Part shown: one piece after another, positions 16,713-25,457 of the stretch
How positions within the stretch are numbered: position 1 is the stretch's first letter
How the letters are laid out: each line of letters starts with the position of its first letter
Assembly: GCF_003628125.1 (NCBI RefSeq)
Contig: NZ_RBZU01000001.1
Span: 1,025,793-1,089,792 of the forward strand
DNA: 64,000 nt
Source of the DNA: Pararobbsia silviterrae
GTDB lineage: Bacteria > Pseudomonadota > Gammaproteobacteria > Burkholderiales > Burkholderiaceae
Reading direction: 5' to 3'
Translations under genes and position numbers: made by a program
Notes under the pieces: generated by a model
The model's input: the letters and a program-made list of their open reading frames with translations, nothing else
Database searches by the model: none
What the model was told of the DNA's origin: nothing

Positions 16713-18461
16713 ATGGCCTTTGGTTTCGAACTTCCCAATGCAAACGCGTCCGCCTGGCGACTGCTGCCCAATCGCTGGGACTTCGTCGCGTTTCCGATGA
16801 TCATTTCGATCATCGCGATGGCTGCGATCGGATTTCACCAGACGATGGCGCCGATCGCGATGCTGCAGACGCAAACCATCTCGCTGGACCCCGCGAATTT
16901 GCCCGAATACGCGTTACGCACGACGTTACGCATGCTTGCGGCGATGGTGGCGTCACTCGTCTTCACGCTGATCTACGGCACGCTCGCGGCCAAGAGCCGG
17001 CGCGCGGCGACGGTGCTCGTGCCGATTCTCGACATCCTGCAGTCGGTGCCGGTGCTCGGCTATATCTCGTTCACGGTCACGTTCTTCATCGCCTTGTTCC
17101 CGACGCGCGTCGCGGGCGCCGAGTGCGCGGCGATCTTCGCGATCTTCACGAGCCAGGCGTGGAACATGACGTTCAGCTTCTATCAGTCGCTGCGCACGAT
17201 CCCGCGCGATCTCGATGAAGTCTCGCGCGGTTTTCATCTGACCGCGTGGCAGCGTTTCTGGAAGCTCGAAGTGCCGTTCTCGCTCCCGGGCCTCATCTGG
17301 AACATGATGATGTCGATGTCGGGCGGCTGGTTCTTCGTCGTCGCGTCGGAGGCCATCACGGTCGGCAACCGGACGATCACGCTGCCGGGCATCGGCGCGT
17401 ATCTCGCGACTGCGATCGATCAGAAGAATATGGCGGCCGTCGGATGGGTCATCGTCGCGATGACCGTCGTGATTCTCGCCTATGACCAATTGCTGTTCCG
17501 TCCGCTCGTCGCGTGGTCGGACAAGTTCCGCATGGAAACGACGAGTTCGGGCGAGGCGCCCGGATCGTGGCTGCTCGATCTGATCCGCCGCACGCGCCTG
17601 ATCCATCAACTGCTCGTGCCTGGCGCGTGGCTGCTGTCGACGCTCGCGCGGATCCCGTTCCGCGTGCGCGCACCGAGCTTCCCGTCGATCGTGCCCGCGA
17701 TTCCGCGTCCGTCGACGCGCGTCGCGGACCTCGTCTGGGGCGTGCTGTTGCTCGCGCTCGCGGTCTACGTCGTCTGGCACGTCGTCGATTTCGTCTCGAC
17801 CGGCGTGAGCTGGCACGACGTCGGCGAAGTCTTTGTGCTCGGTCTGATCACGTTGCTGCGCGTGCTGCTGCTGATCGCGATCGCTTCCGTGATCTGGGTG
17901 CCGCTTGGCGTGCTGATCGGCCTGCGCCCCGCGCTCGCCGAAAAGGTTCAGCCCCTGGCGCAGTTCCTCGCAGCGTTTCCGGCGAATCTGCTGTTCCCGG
18001 TGTTCGTCATCGTGATCGTGCGGTTCCATCTGAACCCCGATATCTGGCTCTCGCCGCTGATCGTGCTCGGCACGCAGTGGTACATCCTCTTCAACGTCGT
18101 CGCGGGGGCCACGGCCTATCCGAACGACTTCAAGGAAGCCGCGACGAATTTCCGGATCCGCGGTTGGCAGTGGTGGCGTCAGGCGATGCTGCCCGGCATC
18201 TTCCCGTATTTCGTGACCGGCGCCATCACGGCCTCGGGCGGCGCGTGGAACGCGAGCATCGTGTCCGAGGCGGTGTCGTGGGGCGACCAGCACGTGACCG
18301 CGCACGGTCTCGGCGCCTATATCGCGCAGACGACGACCGCGGGCGACTATCCGCGCATCATCCTCGGCATCGCGGTGATGTCGCTGTTCGTCACGCTGTT
18401 CAACCGCGTGCTCTGGCGTCCGCTCTATGCGTACGCAGAAGAAAAGCTTCGTCTGAACTGA
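16713..18461 (+). CDS. ABC transporter permease with two fused membrane domains
   Basis: This 582-aa inner-membrane protein carries two BinD-type permease halves in one chain, each with about five or six hydrophobic helices. Each half has an EAA loop for ATPase contact (EVSRGFHLTAWQRFWKLEVP and EAATNFRIRGWQWWRQAMLP). Half-lengths and loops resemble nitrate/sulfonate/taurine-type permeases. ATG 16713 follows AGGAG. The ATPase gene starts 13 bases after the stop. No substrate-binding protein is encoded nearby, so the substrate is unknown. Confidence 0.9.
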   Translation: MAFGFELPNANASAWRLLPNRWDFVAFPMIISIIAMAAIGFHQTMAPIAMLQTQTISLDPANLPEYALRTTLRMLAAMVASLVFTLIYGTLAAKSRRAATVLVPILDILQSVPVLGYISFTVTFFIALFPTRVAGAECAAIFAIFTSQAWNMTFSFYQSLRTIPRDLDEVSRGFHLTAWQRFWKLEVPFSLPGLIWNMMMSMSGGWFFVVASEAITVGNRTITLPGIGAYLATAIDQKNMAAVGWVIVAMTVVILAYDQLLFRPLVAWSDKFRMETTSSGEAPGSWLLDLIRRTRLIHQLLVPGAWLLSTLARIPFRVRAPSFPSIVPAIPRPSTRVADLVWGVLLLALAVYVVWHVVDFVSTGVSWHDVGEVFVLGLITLLRVLLLIAIASVIWVPLGVLIGLRPALAEKVQPLAQFLAAFPANLLFPVFVIVIVRFHLNPDIWLSPLIVLGTQWYILFNVVAGATAYPNDFKEAATNFRIRGWQWWRQAMLPGIFPYFVTGAITASGGAWNASIVSEAVSWGDQHVTAHGLGAYIAQTTTAGDYPRIILGIAVMSLFVTLFNRVLWRPLYAYAEEKLRLN

Positions 18462-18474
18462 TCGGGATTCCGCC

Positions 18475-19821
18475 ATGCTCAATCCGAGTATCACCCCTGC
18501 GCCCGCCAACGCGCCCGCGCCGGCCAACGCCACCGCGGCGGCCGAAATCCTTCGCGTGAGTCATGTGCGGCGCGGCTTTGCGAAACCGCAAGGCGAGCTG
18601 CTCGTGCTCGACGACGCGAATCTCACGCTCAAGGACGGCGAGATCGTCGGCCTGCTCGGCCGTTCGGGCTCGGGCAAGTCGACGCTGCTGCGTATCATCG
18701 CGGGCCTGATCCGTCCGACGGGCGGCGAAGTCGACTATCTCGGCAAGCCGCTGACCGGCCCGGCCGAAGGTGTCGCGATGGTGTTCCAGACCTTCGCGCT
18801 GTTCCCGTGGCTGACCGTGCTGCAGAACGTCGAAGCCGGACTCGAAGCGCTCGGCGTCGGTCCGCGCGAGCGTCGCGAACGCGCGCTCAAGGCGATCGAC
18901 CTGATCGGTCTCGACGGCTTCGAGAACGCGTATCCGCGCGAACTCTCGGGCGGCATGCGCCAGCGCGTCGGCTTCGCGCGCGCGCTCGTCGTCGATCCGA
19001 CCTTGCTGCTCATGGACGAGCCGTTCTCGGCGCTCGACGTGCTGACGGCCGAAACGCTGCGCACCGACCTGCTCGATCTCTGGAACGAACGCAAGCTGCC
19101 GATCAAGTCGGTGCTCATCGTCACGCACAACATCGAGGAAGCGGTGTTCATGTGCGACCGGATCATGGTGCTGTCGTCGAATCCGGGTCGCGTGATCGCC
19201 GAAATCAAGGTGCCGTTCGCGCACCCGCGCAATCGTCTCGATCCCGCGTTCCGCCAGCTCGTCGACGACATCTACGCGAAGATGACCACGCGCTTGATCG
19301 CCGATCTGGCCCGGCCCGGACAGCTCACGCTCGGCAGCTGGCTGCCGCCCGTGTCGACGAACCTCATGGCCGGTCTCATCGAGACGCTCGCGGCGGCGCC
19401 GTACAACGGCAAGGCCGACTTGCCCGAGGTCGCGCGCACGCTGCATCTCGAAGTCGACGAGCTGTTCCCGGTGGCCGAAATGATGCAGCACCTGGGCTTT
19501 GCCGATATGCGCGAGGGCGACATCATGCTCACGCAAGCCGGCAAGATCTTCAGCGACTACGGCACCGACGAGCGTAAGCGCATGTTCGCCGAACACGTGG
19601 TCCGGTATGTGCCGCTCGCGGCGCGCATCCGGACCGTGCTCAACGAGCGGCCCGGACATCGCGCGCCGCGTGTGCGCTTCGAACAGGAACTCGAGGATTT
19701 CCTCTCGGATTCGGCCGCGGAACAAACGCTCGATGCGGTGATCAACTGGGGCCGTTATGCGGAAATCTTTTCGTATAACGACCAGGCCGAAATGTTTAGT
19801 CTTGAGGATATTGCGGTCTGA
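18475..19821 (+). CDS. ABC transporter ATPase with C-terminal AAA-associated domain
   Basis: This 448-aa ATPase partners the preceding permease. A nucleotide-binding domain of the nitrate/sulfonate class spans about 25-270, with Walker A GRSGSGKST, signature LSGGMRQR, Walker B LLLMDEP and the H-loop VTHNIEEAV. About 170 further residues form the AAA-associated domain found in this subfamily, possibly regulatory. An Ala/Pro-rich leader precedes the ATPase. It is followed by a strong terminator. Confidence 0.92.
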   Translation: MLNPSITPAPANAPAPANATAAAEILRVSHVRRGFAKPQGELLVLDDANLTLKDGEIVGLLGRSGSGKSTLLRIIAGLIRPTGGEVDYLGKPLTGPAEGVAMVFQTFALFPWLTVLQNVEAGLEALGVGPRERRERALKAIDLIGLDGFENAYPRELSGGMRQRVGFARALVVDPTLLLMDEPFSALDVLTAETLRTDLLDLWNERKLPIKSVLIVTHNIEEAVFMCDRIMVLSSNPGRVIAEIKVPFAHPRNRLDPAFRQLVDDIYAKMTTRLIADLARPGQLTLGSWLPPVSTNLMAGLIETLAAAPYNGKADLPEVARTLHLEVDELFPVAEMMQHLGFADMREGDIMLTQAGKIFSDYGTDERKRMFAEHVVRYVPLAARIRTVLNERPGHRAPRVRFEQELEDFLSDSAAEQTLDAVINWGRYAEIFSYNDQAEMFSLEDIAV

Positions 19822-19920
19822 TCGAGGGTGACGCGGCCCGAATCGGAAAGGACGGCATTGTCGATTCGGAATCCGGGCGCGTCATCGGCATGGCATGCCG
19901 CCGAATGGCTTGATTTTCGA

Positions 19921-19950
19921 GGGCGCCGGTCAATCTGACCGGCGCCCTTT
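19921..19950 (+). terminator. Intrinsic terminator of the ABC transporter operon
   Basis: A perfect 12-bp stem (GGGCGCCGGTCA, loop ATC) ends in TTTGTCTT, 100 bases after the ATPase stop codon. Confidence 0.85.
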
Positions 19951-20096
19951 GTCTTGATGGGGTACGGTGCGCGGCACGTGCGTTGCTGGATCACGGAGGC
20001 AAGCACAGTGCGTTTCGCCGGCGTCGACGGTTGGAGCGGCGAAGCCGGTCGGGAGGCGCGGTGATTGTGAGTGATCTGGTAGTGCGAGTTGCGCGC

Positions 20097-20134
20097 CGCG
20101 CCGTGCAGTGTTGTGCCGGGCGGCGCGTTTTTTT
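20097..20134 (+). terminator. Second plus-strand terminator-like hairpin
   Basis: Arms CGCGCCG and CGGCGCG enclose a 17-base loop and are followed by seven T residues. The T-tract is on the plus side only, so it does not serve the minus-strand activator gene whose stop is at 20211. It may terminate an unannotated small RNA. Confidence 0.5.
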
Positions 20135-20210
20135 ACCGGCCGGGCCGCTAGGGGAAAAGTACGCGTCTCGCGTACAGATTGGCGGCGTGACGCTTTGACG
20201 TCGAGGCGCG

Positions 20211-21308
20211 TTACGTTGCGTCGTCCGACGGCTCGTCGCCCGATTCGGCATCGGCTTGCGTCGTGCCTTCGTTCTCGTAGGCGCCGAGACGGTTGTAGAG
20301 CGTCTTGAGGCTCACGCCGAGCGCTTTCGCGGTCTTGCGCTTGTCGCCGTTGCAATGCTTGAGCGTACCGAGAATGATCTGCTTCTGCGCGTCCGCGAGC
20401 GGCGTGCCGACCCATACGCTCATCCCGTCGCCTTGCGCGACGGCCTTGCGCTGCCGTATCTGCAGATGCGGATGCGGCAGATCGACGACCGTCTCCGCGA
20501 GAATATACGCGCGATAGACGGCGTTCTTGAGCTCGCGCACGTTGCCGGGCCATGCATAGGCGCGCAGCGTTTCGAACGCCTTCTTCGAAAAAGTCTTCTC
20601 GGTGCCTTCCTGCGCGTTGAGTTCGGCGAGGAAGTGTTGGGCCAGATATTCGCGATCGTTGTCGCGCTCGCGCAGCGGCGGCGCGCGCAGCGGGAAGACC
20701 GCGAGCCGGTACATGAGATCTTCGCGCAGGCCGTTTTCCTTGACCGCAGTCGCCGGGTCGCGATTGGTCGCGGCGATGACGCGCACGTTCGACGTCAATT
20801 GCTCGGTGCCGCCCACACGATAGAACGTGCCTGTCTCGAGCGCGCGCAGCAACTTGACTTGACGCACGGCCGCCATCTCCGTGATTTCATCGAGAAACAG
20901 CGTGCCGTTGTTCGCATGCTCGAAATAGCCGATGCGATTCTGCACCGCGCCCGTAAAGCTGCCGCGTTCGTGACCGAAGAGTTCGGCCTCGATGAGGTTG
21001 TCGGGAATGGCGCCGCAATTGACCGCGATGAACGGGCCGTCCTTGCGCGCGCTGTGGTCGTGAATCGTGCGCGCGATGAGTTCCTTGCCGGTCCCGGATT
21101 CACCGATGATCAGCGCCGTCGCGTCCGTTTCGGCGACACGATGGATCTGCTCGTACAACGTTTCCATCGCATTCGACGAGCCATAGAGCAAGCCGAACGA
21201 TTTGAGTCCGGCAACAGCGCCCACGGCGGCACGTTTCGAGCGACGGCGCGGCGCGGGGGTCGGCTCGGCGTTGTCGCTCGGCGTATCGGGGCTTTCAATG
21301 GATGCCAT
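20211..21308 (-). CDS. Sigma-54-dependent activator without receiver domain
   Basis: This 365-aa enhancer-binding protein consists of a 35-residue Pro/Arg-rich leader, the AAA+ domain with Walker A GESGTGKE and Walker B LFLDE, and a Fis-type helix-turn-helix ([17 protein letters not shown]). The sigma-54 contact loop reads GSFTGA, a variant of GAFTGA. There is no sensory domain, so activity must be set by expression, a partner or a default-on state as in PspF. It closely resembles the response regulator at 22299-23696, including the GSFTGA variant. It is divergent from the ElaB-like gene with a sigma-54 promoter between them. Confidence 0.9.
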   Translation of the reverse strand: MASIESPDTPSDNAEPTPAPRRRSKRAAVGAVAGLKSFGLLYGSSNAMETLYEQIHRVAETDATALIIGESGTGKELIARTIHDHSARKDGPFIAVNCGAIPDNLIEAELFGHERGSFTGAVQNRIGYFEHANNGTLFLDEITEMAAVRQVKLLRALETGTFYRVGGTEQLTSNVRVIAATNRDPATAVKENGLREDLMYRLAVFPLRAPPLRERDNDREYLAQHFLAELNAQEGTEKTFSKKAFETLRAYAWPGNVRELKNAVYRAYILAETVVDLPHPHLQIRQRKAVAQGDGMSVWVGTPLADAQKQIILGTLKHCNGDKRKTAKALGVSLKTLYNRLGAYENEGTTQADAESGDEPSDDAT

Positions 21309-21628
21309 GTAGATCCGGTCAAGGAGGCCGACGGCCGCGTCTCAAAATAAAGCTCCATGCTAACGGAAATCGTCGCGCCAAAACAGGCGGGGGCGCCTGT
21401 GCCTTGCGATTGCGCGCCCATCGCGACGCGCCTGAGCGGGCGAAGCCGTGCAGCCGTTACATGGGATTCCGTAAGACTTACGTGTTTGCACGCGCGATCG
21501 GGCGCAAGCGTCCGATCGCGTTGCGCACGTCGCGTGGCCCGCGCACCCGGCTGTTCGCGCGAATGAGGCGCGTGCGTGGGGCCGATGCGCGAGGTACGCG
21601 CCGGATACGGCGCCTGCCCGATCCGCGA

Positions 21629-21644
21629 TGGCACGGAAGCTGCG
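21629..21644 (+). promoter_or_regulatory. Sigma-54 promoter upstream of the ElaB-like gene
   Basis: TGGCACG-GAAG-CTGCG matches TGGCACG-N4-TTGCW with an intact -24 element and the central TGC of the -12 element. The expected start is near 21655, giving a leader of about 87 bases to ATG 21742. The adjacent divergent activator is a natural candidate regulator. Confidence 0.75.
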
Positions 21645-21652
21645 TATCTGAT

Positions 21653-21684
21653 CACCTGACCGATTCTCCACCTGACCGATTCTC
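21653..21684. repeat. Perfect 16-bp tandem duplication in the leader
   Basis: CACCTGACCGATTCTC occurs twice head to tail, beginning at about the predicted sigma-54 transcription start. It would sit at the 5' end of the mRNA. Confidence 0.85.
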
Positions 21685-21741
21685 GACCCTGCGCACGGCA
21701 CACCCGCGCGGCATCGTCAACGACACATCCGGAGGCACGAT

Positions 21742-22059
21742 ATGAACGACTCATCGCTTCAGCTCCAATGGGGCCGTCAGAAAATCCGCGAGGACCTGCG
21801 TACGCTGATCGAAGACAGCGAAGCGTTGTTGCGACTCACCGCGAGTGTGTCGGGTGAACAGGTCGATGTGCTGCGCGAACGCATGCGTGCGCGCATCGAG
21901 CAGGCGAAACAGGCGCTCGCGGAGGCCTCGGGTGTCGCGCGCGGCAAATATCGCGTCGCCGCCGACAATACCGAGCAATACGTGCGCGACAACCCGTGGC
22001 AGGCGATCGGGATCGGGGTGGGCGTCGGGCTGCTGCTTGGCGTACTCGTGTCGCGCTGA
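21742..22059 (+). CDS. ElaB/YgaM-like tail-anchored protein (DUF883)
   Basis: This 105-aa protein has a long helical N-terminal part and a C-terminal transmembrane anchor (QAIGIGVGVGLLLGVLV) ending in Arg, the ElaB/YqjD/YgaM layout. Those proteins bind ribosomes at the inner membrane in stationary phase. ATG 21742 follows GGAGGCACGAT. The sigma-54 promoter upstream suggests stress- or nutrient-linked control by one or both flanking activators. Confidence 0.88.
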   Translation: MNDSSLQLQWGRQKIREDLRTLIEDSEALLRLTASVSGEQVDVLRERMRARIEQAKQALAEASGVARGKYRVAADNTEQYVRDNPWQAIGIGVGVGLLLGVLVSR

Positions 22060-22139
22060 GGCCCGGCGACACGCGGCTTGCATGACGCGCGTCGACGCGC
22101 GCCGCGCGCATGGCGGTCGCGCGGTGTAGACGCAAACTC

Positions 22140-22145
22140 TATAAT
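22140..22145 (+). promoter_or_regulatory. Candidate -10 element for the response regulator gene
   Basis: A perfect TATAAT lies 154 bases upstream of ATG 22299. No good -35 hexamer is at 17 bases, so strength is uncertain. Transcription from here would place the hairpin at 22164-22202 in the leader. Confidence 0.45.
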
Positions 22146-22163
22146 CGAGAGCGCAGACCGTAT

Positions 22164-22202
22164 GCGAACGCCGTCCGGCAAACCTTTCCGGACGGCGTTC
22201 GC
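22164..22202 (+). other. Long hairpin in the response regulator leader
   Basis: A perfect 15-bp stem (GCGAACGCCGTCCGG with its exact complement, 9-base loop) lies about 20 bases after the predicted transcription start and nearly 100 before the ATG. TATTTTG follows a few bases on, so it may attenuate transcription or terminate the ElaB-like transcript. Confidence 0.65.
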
Positions 22203-22298
22203 GTCAGGTATTTTGTGCTTCATGAATGCCGTCCGCCGTTGCCGCGGCGGTGACGCGCGGCGACGTGCGGCGCATTCAACTTCACCGGTCCATTCCGT

Positions 22299-23696
22299 AT
22301 GCCACATGTTCTGATTGTCGATGACGATCTCGAGACCCGTCAGGCGCTCGCCGAGGTGATTCGCGACGACGGGCTGACTTGCGTGACCGCCGGCGATCTG
22401 CGCGAGGCGCGTATTCAGATCGTGCGTCAGATCCCGGACGTCGTGTTCACCGACCTGAAGCTGCCCGACGGCAGCGGCGTCGATCTGTTCGAGGACCTCG
22501 ATCCGACCGGCGTCGAGATCATCGTGATCACGGGGCATGCGACGGTCGAGAGCGCCGTCAACGCGCTCAAGAACGGCGCGACCGACTATCTTGTCAAGCC
22601 GATCAACTTGCAGCGCGTCAAATCGATCGTCAACCGCATTCCGCGGTCGGGCGATCTCAAGGCGGAAATCGGCACGCTGCGCGGCGAATTGCGCCGCATG
22701 GGACGCTTCGGGCTCATGCTCGGGAATTCGCCCGCGATGCAGTCCGTCTACGACCAGATCGGACGCGTCGCGCCGACCGCGGCCTCGGTGCTGCTCGTCG
22801 GCGAGTCGGGCACGGGCAAGGAATTGGCCGCGCAGACCGTCCACGAACTGAGCCTGCGCCGCAAACATCCGTTTGTCGCGGTCAACTGCGGTGCGATATC
22901 GCCGAACCTCATCGAATCCGAAATGTTCGGTCACGAGCGCGGCTCGTTCACGGGCGCCGACCGTCAACACAAGGGCTATTTCGAGCGTGCGAACGGCGGC
23001 ACGTTGTTCCTCGACGAAATCACGGAGATGCCGATCGAGCTTCAGGTCAAGCTGCTGCGCGTGCTCGAGACGGGTGTTTTCATGCGCGTGGGCACGACCA
23101 AGGAGCTCGAGACCGACGTGCGGCTCATCGCGGCGACGAATCGCGATCCTGAAGAGGCGGTGCTCGAAGGCAAGCTGCGTCTCGACCTTTATCACCGTCT
23201 GAACGTCTTTCCGCTGCATCTGCCGCCGCTGCGCGAGCGCGGCAAGGATGTCGAACTGCTCGCGCAAGGCTTTCTCGACGATCTGAACCAGCGGTACGGC
23301 ACGAGCAAAACGTTCCCGGCCGAAACGCGCGACGCGCTCGCGACGTACACATGGCCTGGCAACGTGCGCGAGCTCAAGAATTACGTGCAGCGTGCGTACA
23401 TCATGGCGGGCGCCGACGCGAGCAATACGGCCGCCGTGCCGCTGCAGATCTCGCTCGCGAAACCCTCGACGGGGACCTCGGTCACGATCGCGTTCGGCAC
23501 GTCGCTCGCGGAGGCCGACAAGCAGCTGATTCTCGCGACGCTCGAGCAATGCGGCGGCGTCAAGACGCGCGCGGCCGAGATTCTCGGCATCAGCCTCAAG
23601 ACGCTGTACAACCGACTCGTCGAGTACGGTGACAGCGCGAAGGGCGACGCGGCCGGCGACGCCGACAATGATGAAAAGGCCGATATCGACGCGTAG
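22299..23696 (+). CDS. NtrC-family response regulator (orphan)
   Basis: This 465-aa protein has a receiver domain (1-110) with phosphoacceptor Asp52 in VFTDLKLPDG and the VKP lysine, an AAA+ domain with GESGTGKE and the loop variant GSFTGA, and a Fis-type helix-turn-helix ([17 protein letters not shown]). The acidic tail ends EKADIDA. No histidine kinase gene is adjacent. Apart from the receiver it closely matches the activator at 20211-21308. A long leader with a hairpin precedes the ATG. Confidence 0.93.
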   Translation: MPHVLIVDDDLETRQALAEVIRDDGLTCVTAGDLREARIQIVRQIPDVVFTDLKLPDGSGVDLFEDLDPTGVEIIVITGHATVESAVNALKNGATDYLVKPINLQRVKSIVNRIPRSGDLKAEIGTLRGELRRMGRFGLMLGNSPAMQSVYDQIGRVAPTAASVLLVGESGTGKELAAQTVHELSLRRKHPFVAVNCGAISPNLIESEMFGHERGSFTGADRQHKGYFERANGGTLFLDEITEMPIELQVKLLRVLETGVFMRVGTTKELETDVRLIAATNRDPEEAVLEGKLRLDLYHRLNVFPLHLPPLRERGKDVELLAQGFLDDLNQRYGTSKTFPAETRDALATYTWPGNVRELKNYVQRAYIMAGADASNTAAVPLQISLAKPSTGTSVTIAFGTSLAEADKQLILATLEQCGGVKTRAAEILGISLKTLYNRLVEYGDSAKGDAAGDADNDEKADIDA

Positions 23697-23874
23697 CGGC
23701 GTCGCGGTCGGCGGCGTGCGATGCGCGTCGCGTGCCAGACGGCCGCGCTAGGGAAGGGAAAAGGCCGGGATCTGAATGCGGAAGGGCCGCGAATGGACGC
23801 GAAAGGGCCGCGATTTCGCCGGCGTGGCACACGGTATGCGGCGTCAGGGGATCGCCAACGATCCGGACGCCAAC

Positions 23875-24081
23875 ATGAACGCCTTCCGTACGCTCGACCT
23901 GCATCGGCCTGAACCGCCGACGCCGGGCACGACGCCGCCGCCGTCCCCCGACCCGTCTCCCGCATGGCCGCCCGATTCGCCCTCACCCGATCCGACGCGC
24001 GATCCGCCGCGCGTGCCCGACATGCCGCCGATCGGCGATCCGCCGCCGTTGCCGGGCCAGGCCCCGCCGCAGGCGTTCTGA
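23875..24081 (+). CDS. Small proline-rich protein
   Basis: This 68-aa open frame is about 45% proline in its last 55 residues (PPPSPDPSPAWPPDSPSPD pattern), with Asp and Thr. It has no signal peptide. ATG 23875 lacks a clear ribosome-binding site. Composition resembles short proline-rich proteins common in Burkholderiaceae, and a second small Pro/Asp protein follows. The minus strand carries a Gly-rich frame that is its shadow. Confidence 0.42.
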   Translation: MNAFRTLDLHRPEPPTPGTTPPPSPDPSPAWPPDSPSPDPTRDPPRVPDMPPIGDPPPLPGQAPPQAF

Positions 24082-24176
24082 GCTGTGCGCACTGACCTGT
24101 GAATCGGGCGCGAAGCGACTATGCTTGAATATCCGGCCCAAGCCGCGAATCACTGAGTCCGCCCAGGAGACCTGCG

Positions 24177-24356
24177 ATGTCCACGACCCCCACCCCGAAC
24201 CCGACACCGGCCGATCCCGCGTGCGACGACGCGCCGGCCGATTCCGTCGCGCAAGACGCGTCGGAACGCCCGCACGACGGCGATCACAATCAGGGTGGTG
24301 CGCGGCCCGCCGGACTTGAATACCAGCGCGAACTGGGCACGGAACAGGACGCCTGA
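24177..24356 (+). CDS. Small acidic hypothetical protein
   Basis: This is a 59-aa protein of unknown function. ATG 24177 is preceded by AGGAG with 7-base spacing. The chain starts with alternating Thr/Pro (STTPTPNPTPAD) and continues hydrophilic and acidic to GLEYQRELGTEQDA. It is probably a soluble, disordered stress-type protein. A genuine start signal makes it more likely real than most short frames here. Confidence 0.6.
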   Translation: MSTTPTPNPTPADPACDDAPADSVAQDASERPHDGDHNQGGARPAGLEYQRELGTEQDA

Positions 24357-24774
24357 TTTCCACGCTTCTCTGCTTTGACGGATGGCCGCCGCATCGCAAC
24401 GGTGCGGCGCAGCGGCGCGACGCCGTCGCGGGTATGCGCGACGGCGTGCCCGGGTATACCCCGCACAATCGTTCCCGTTTCGATCGCTCGTTTGTTTGAA
24501 GGCTTTCTTCGAACGCGCTCGGCATGCGCATCGACGCACGCATCGATGCGCGCATCGAGCGGTTTGGATGCGTATTCGAAGGTGTTTCAGTTCGATGCGG
24601 CGCGTCGATGGCGATATCGATGCACGTGAATATGCGGCCCGATCCCGCGGGCCGCATTGTCTTTGCGCAAACCCTACCCATTGAAACGAGTTTCGCCTAG
24701 CATATTCCTAAGAAGATTCGCGCCGGATCCGATGAGCCGGTGCATAGCCGATCAGTCGTGCATGGGGGCGCATC
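24357..24774. other. Spacer before the hemerythrin gene
   Basis: These 418 bases have no credible gene. A short imperfect repeat of CGCATCGA units lies at about 24527-24560. A weak sigma-54-like sequence (24609-24624) and TTGAAA at 24681 are possible promoter parts, neither convincing. Confidence 0.45.
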
Positions 24775-25308
24775 ATGGGGATGGCAGTCGCGCTGAATCC
24801 GAAACGGGATGCTCTGGAGTTGCTCGAGGCCGAGCATCGGACGATCCATCGCTTGCTCGAACGCTACGAGCAGCTCGACGTGTGCGATGAGGCGCGCGTC
24901 GAGGCCGCGGAAGACATCGGGCGCGAACTCACCTATCACACGATCCTCGAAAGCGAGATCGTGCTGCCGACGATCGAATCCGTCGCCGATTCGGCGGATG
25001 CGCGCACGGCGCTCGAAGTCGCGCGGCTCGAGATCGAGATGGCGAACGCGCTGATCGAGCGCTCCGAGGCCTTGCTCGGCGACGCCGTCCGCCTCGATGC
25101 GCTGTTCCGCGTGCTCATTCCCCTCGTGCGCCGGCATCTGAGCGCCGAACAGGCGCATCTTTTTCCGGTGCTCGGTCACGCGCCGTTCAATTCGCGGCGC
25201 ATGGCCGCGCAAATCAGCGAACATCGCGCCGCGCTCGAACGCGCCGTCGACACCAGCGACGATTTCGACACCGACGATATCGGCGCGTCGCCGACCGATT
25301 GCGACTGA
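24775..25308 (+). CDS. Hemerythrin HHE-domain protein
   Basis: This is a 177-aa helical protein with the di-iron ligand pattern of hemerythrin-like proteins: His21 and His25 in EHRTIHRLL, His55 and Glu59 in YHTILESE, and His121, Glu125 and His128 in RHLSAEQAHLF. Such proteins bind oxygen or nitric oxide or protect iron-sulfur centres. The C-terminal tail is acidic. It sits at the head of a run of small stress-type genes. Confidence 0.88.
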   Translation: MGMAVALNPKRDALELLEAEHRTIHRLLERYEQLDVCDEARVEAAEDIGRELTYHTILESEIVLPTIESVADSADARTALEVARLEIEMANALIERSEALLGDAVRLDALFRVLIPLVRRHLSAEQAHLFPVLGHAPFNSRRMAAQISEHRAALERAVDTSDDFDTDDIGASPTDCD

Positions 25309-25457
25309 TATCGCGTCGATATTGCGTTGACATCGCGACTCAAATCGCGACCGAGACGGCGGCCGAGACTGCAGCTAAGATGGCGGCCGCGCCCGAGCCG
25401 GCGCGGTTTGCGGCGCGGCCCGTCGGGCACGCGCGTTGCGCATATCGAGGAGGGATC

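Larger units (their letters stand above)
19822..20210. other. Spacer after the ABC operon, with two terminator hairpins
   Basis: No convincing gene lies here. The spacer holds the ABC operon terminator (19921-19950) and, 150 bases on, a second plus-strand hairpin with a T7 tract (20097-20134). The second could back up the first or end a small transcript that starts between them. Confidence 0.5.
21309..21741. promoter_or_regulatory. Divergent spacer upstream of the ElaB-like gene
   Basis: These 433 bases separate the receiver-less activator from the ElaB-like gene. They contain the sigma-54 promoter at 21629-21644 and a tandem duplication at 21653-21684. No coding frame with proper third-position bias is seen. 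Confidence 0.6.

Noticed and set aside
24609-24624. Sigma-54-like sequence TGGCGAT-N4-ATGCA upstream of the hemerythrin gene
   Set aside because: Only the TGGC and TGCA parts match; most of the -24 element is wrong, unlike the two promoters reported.
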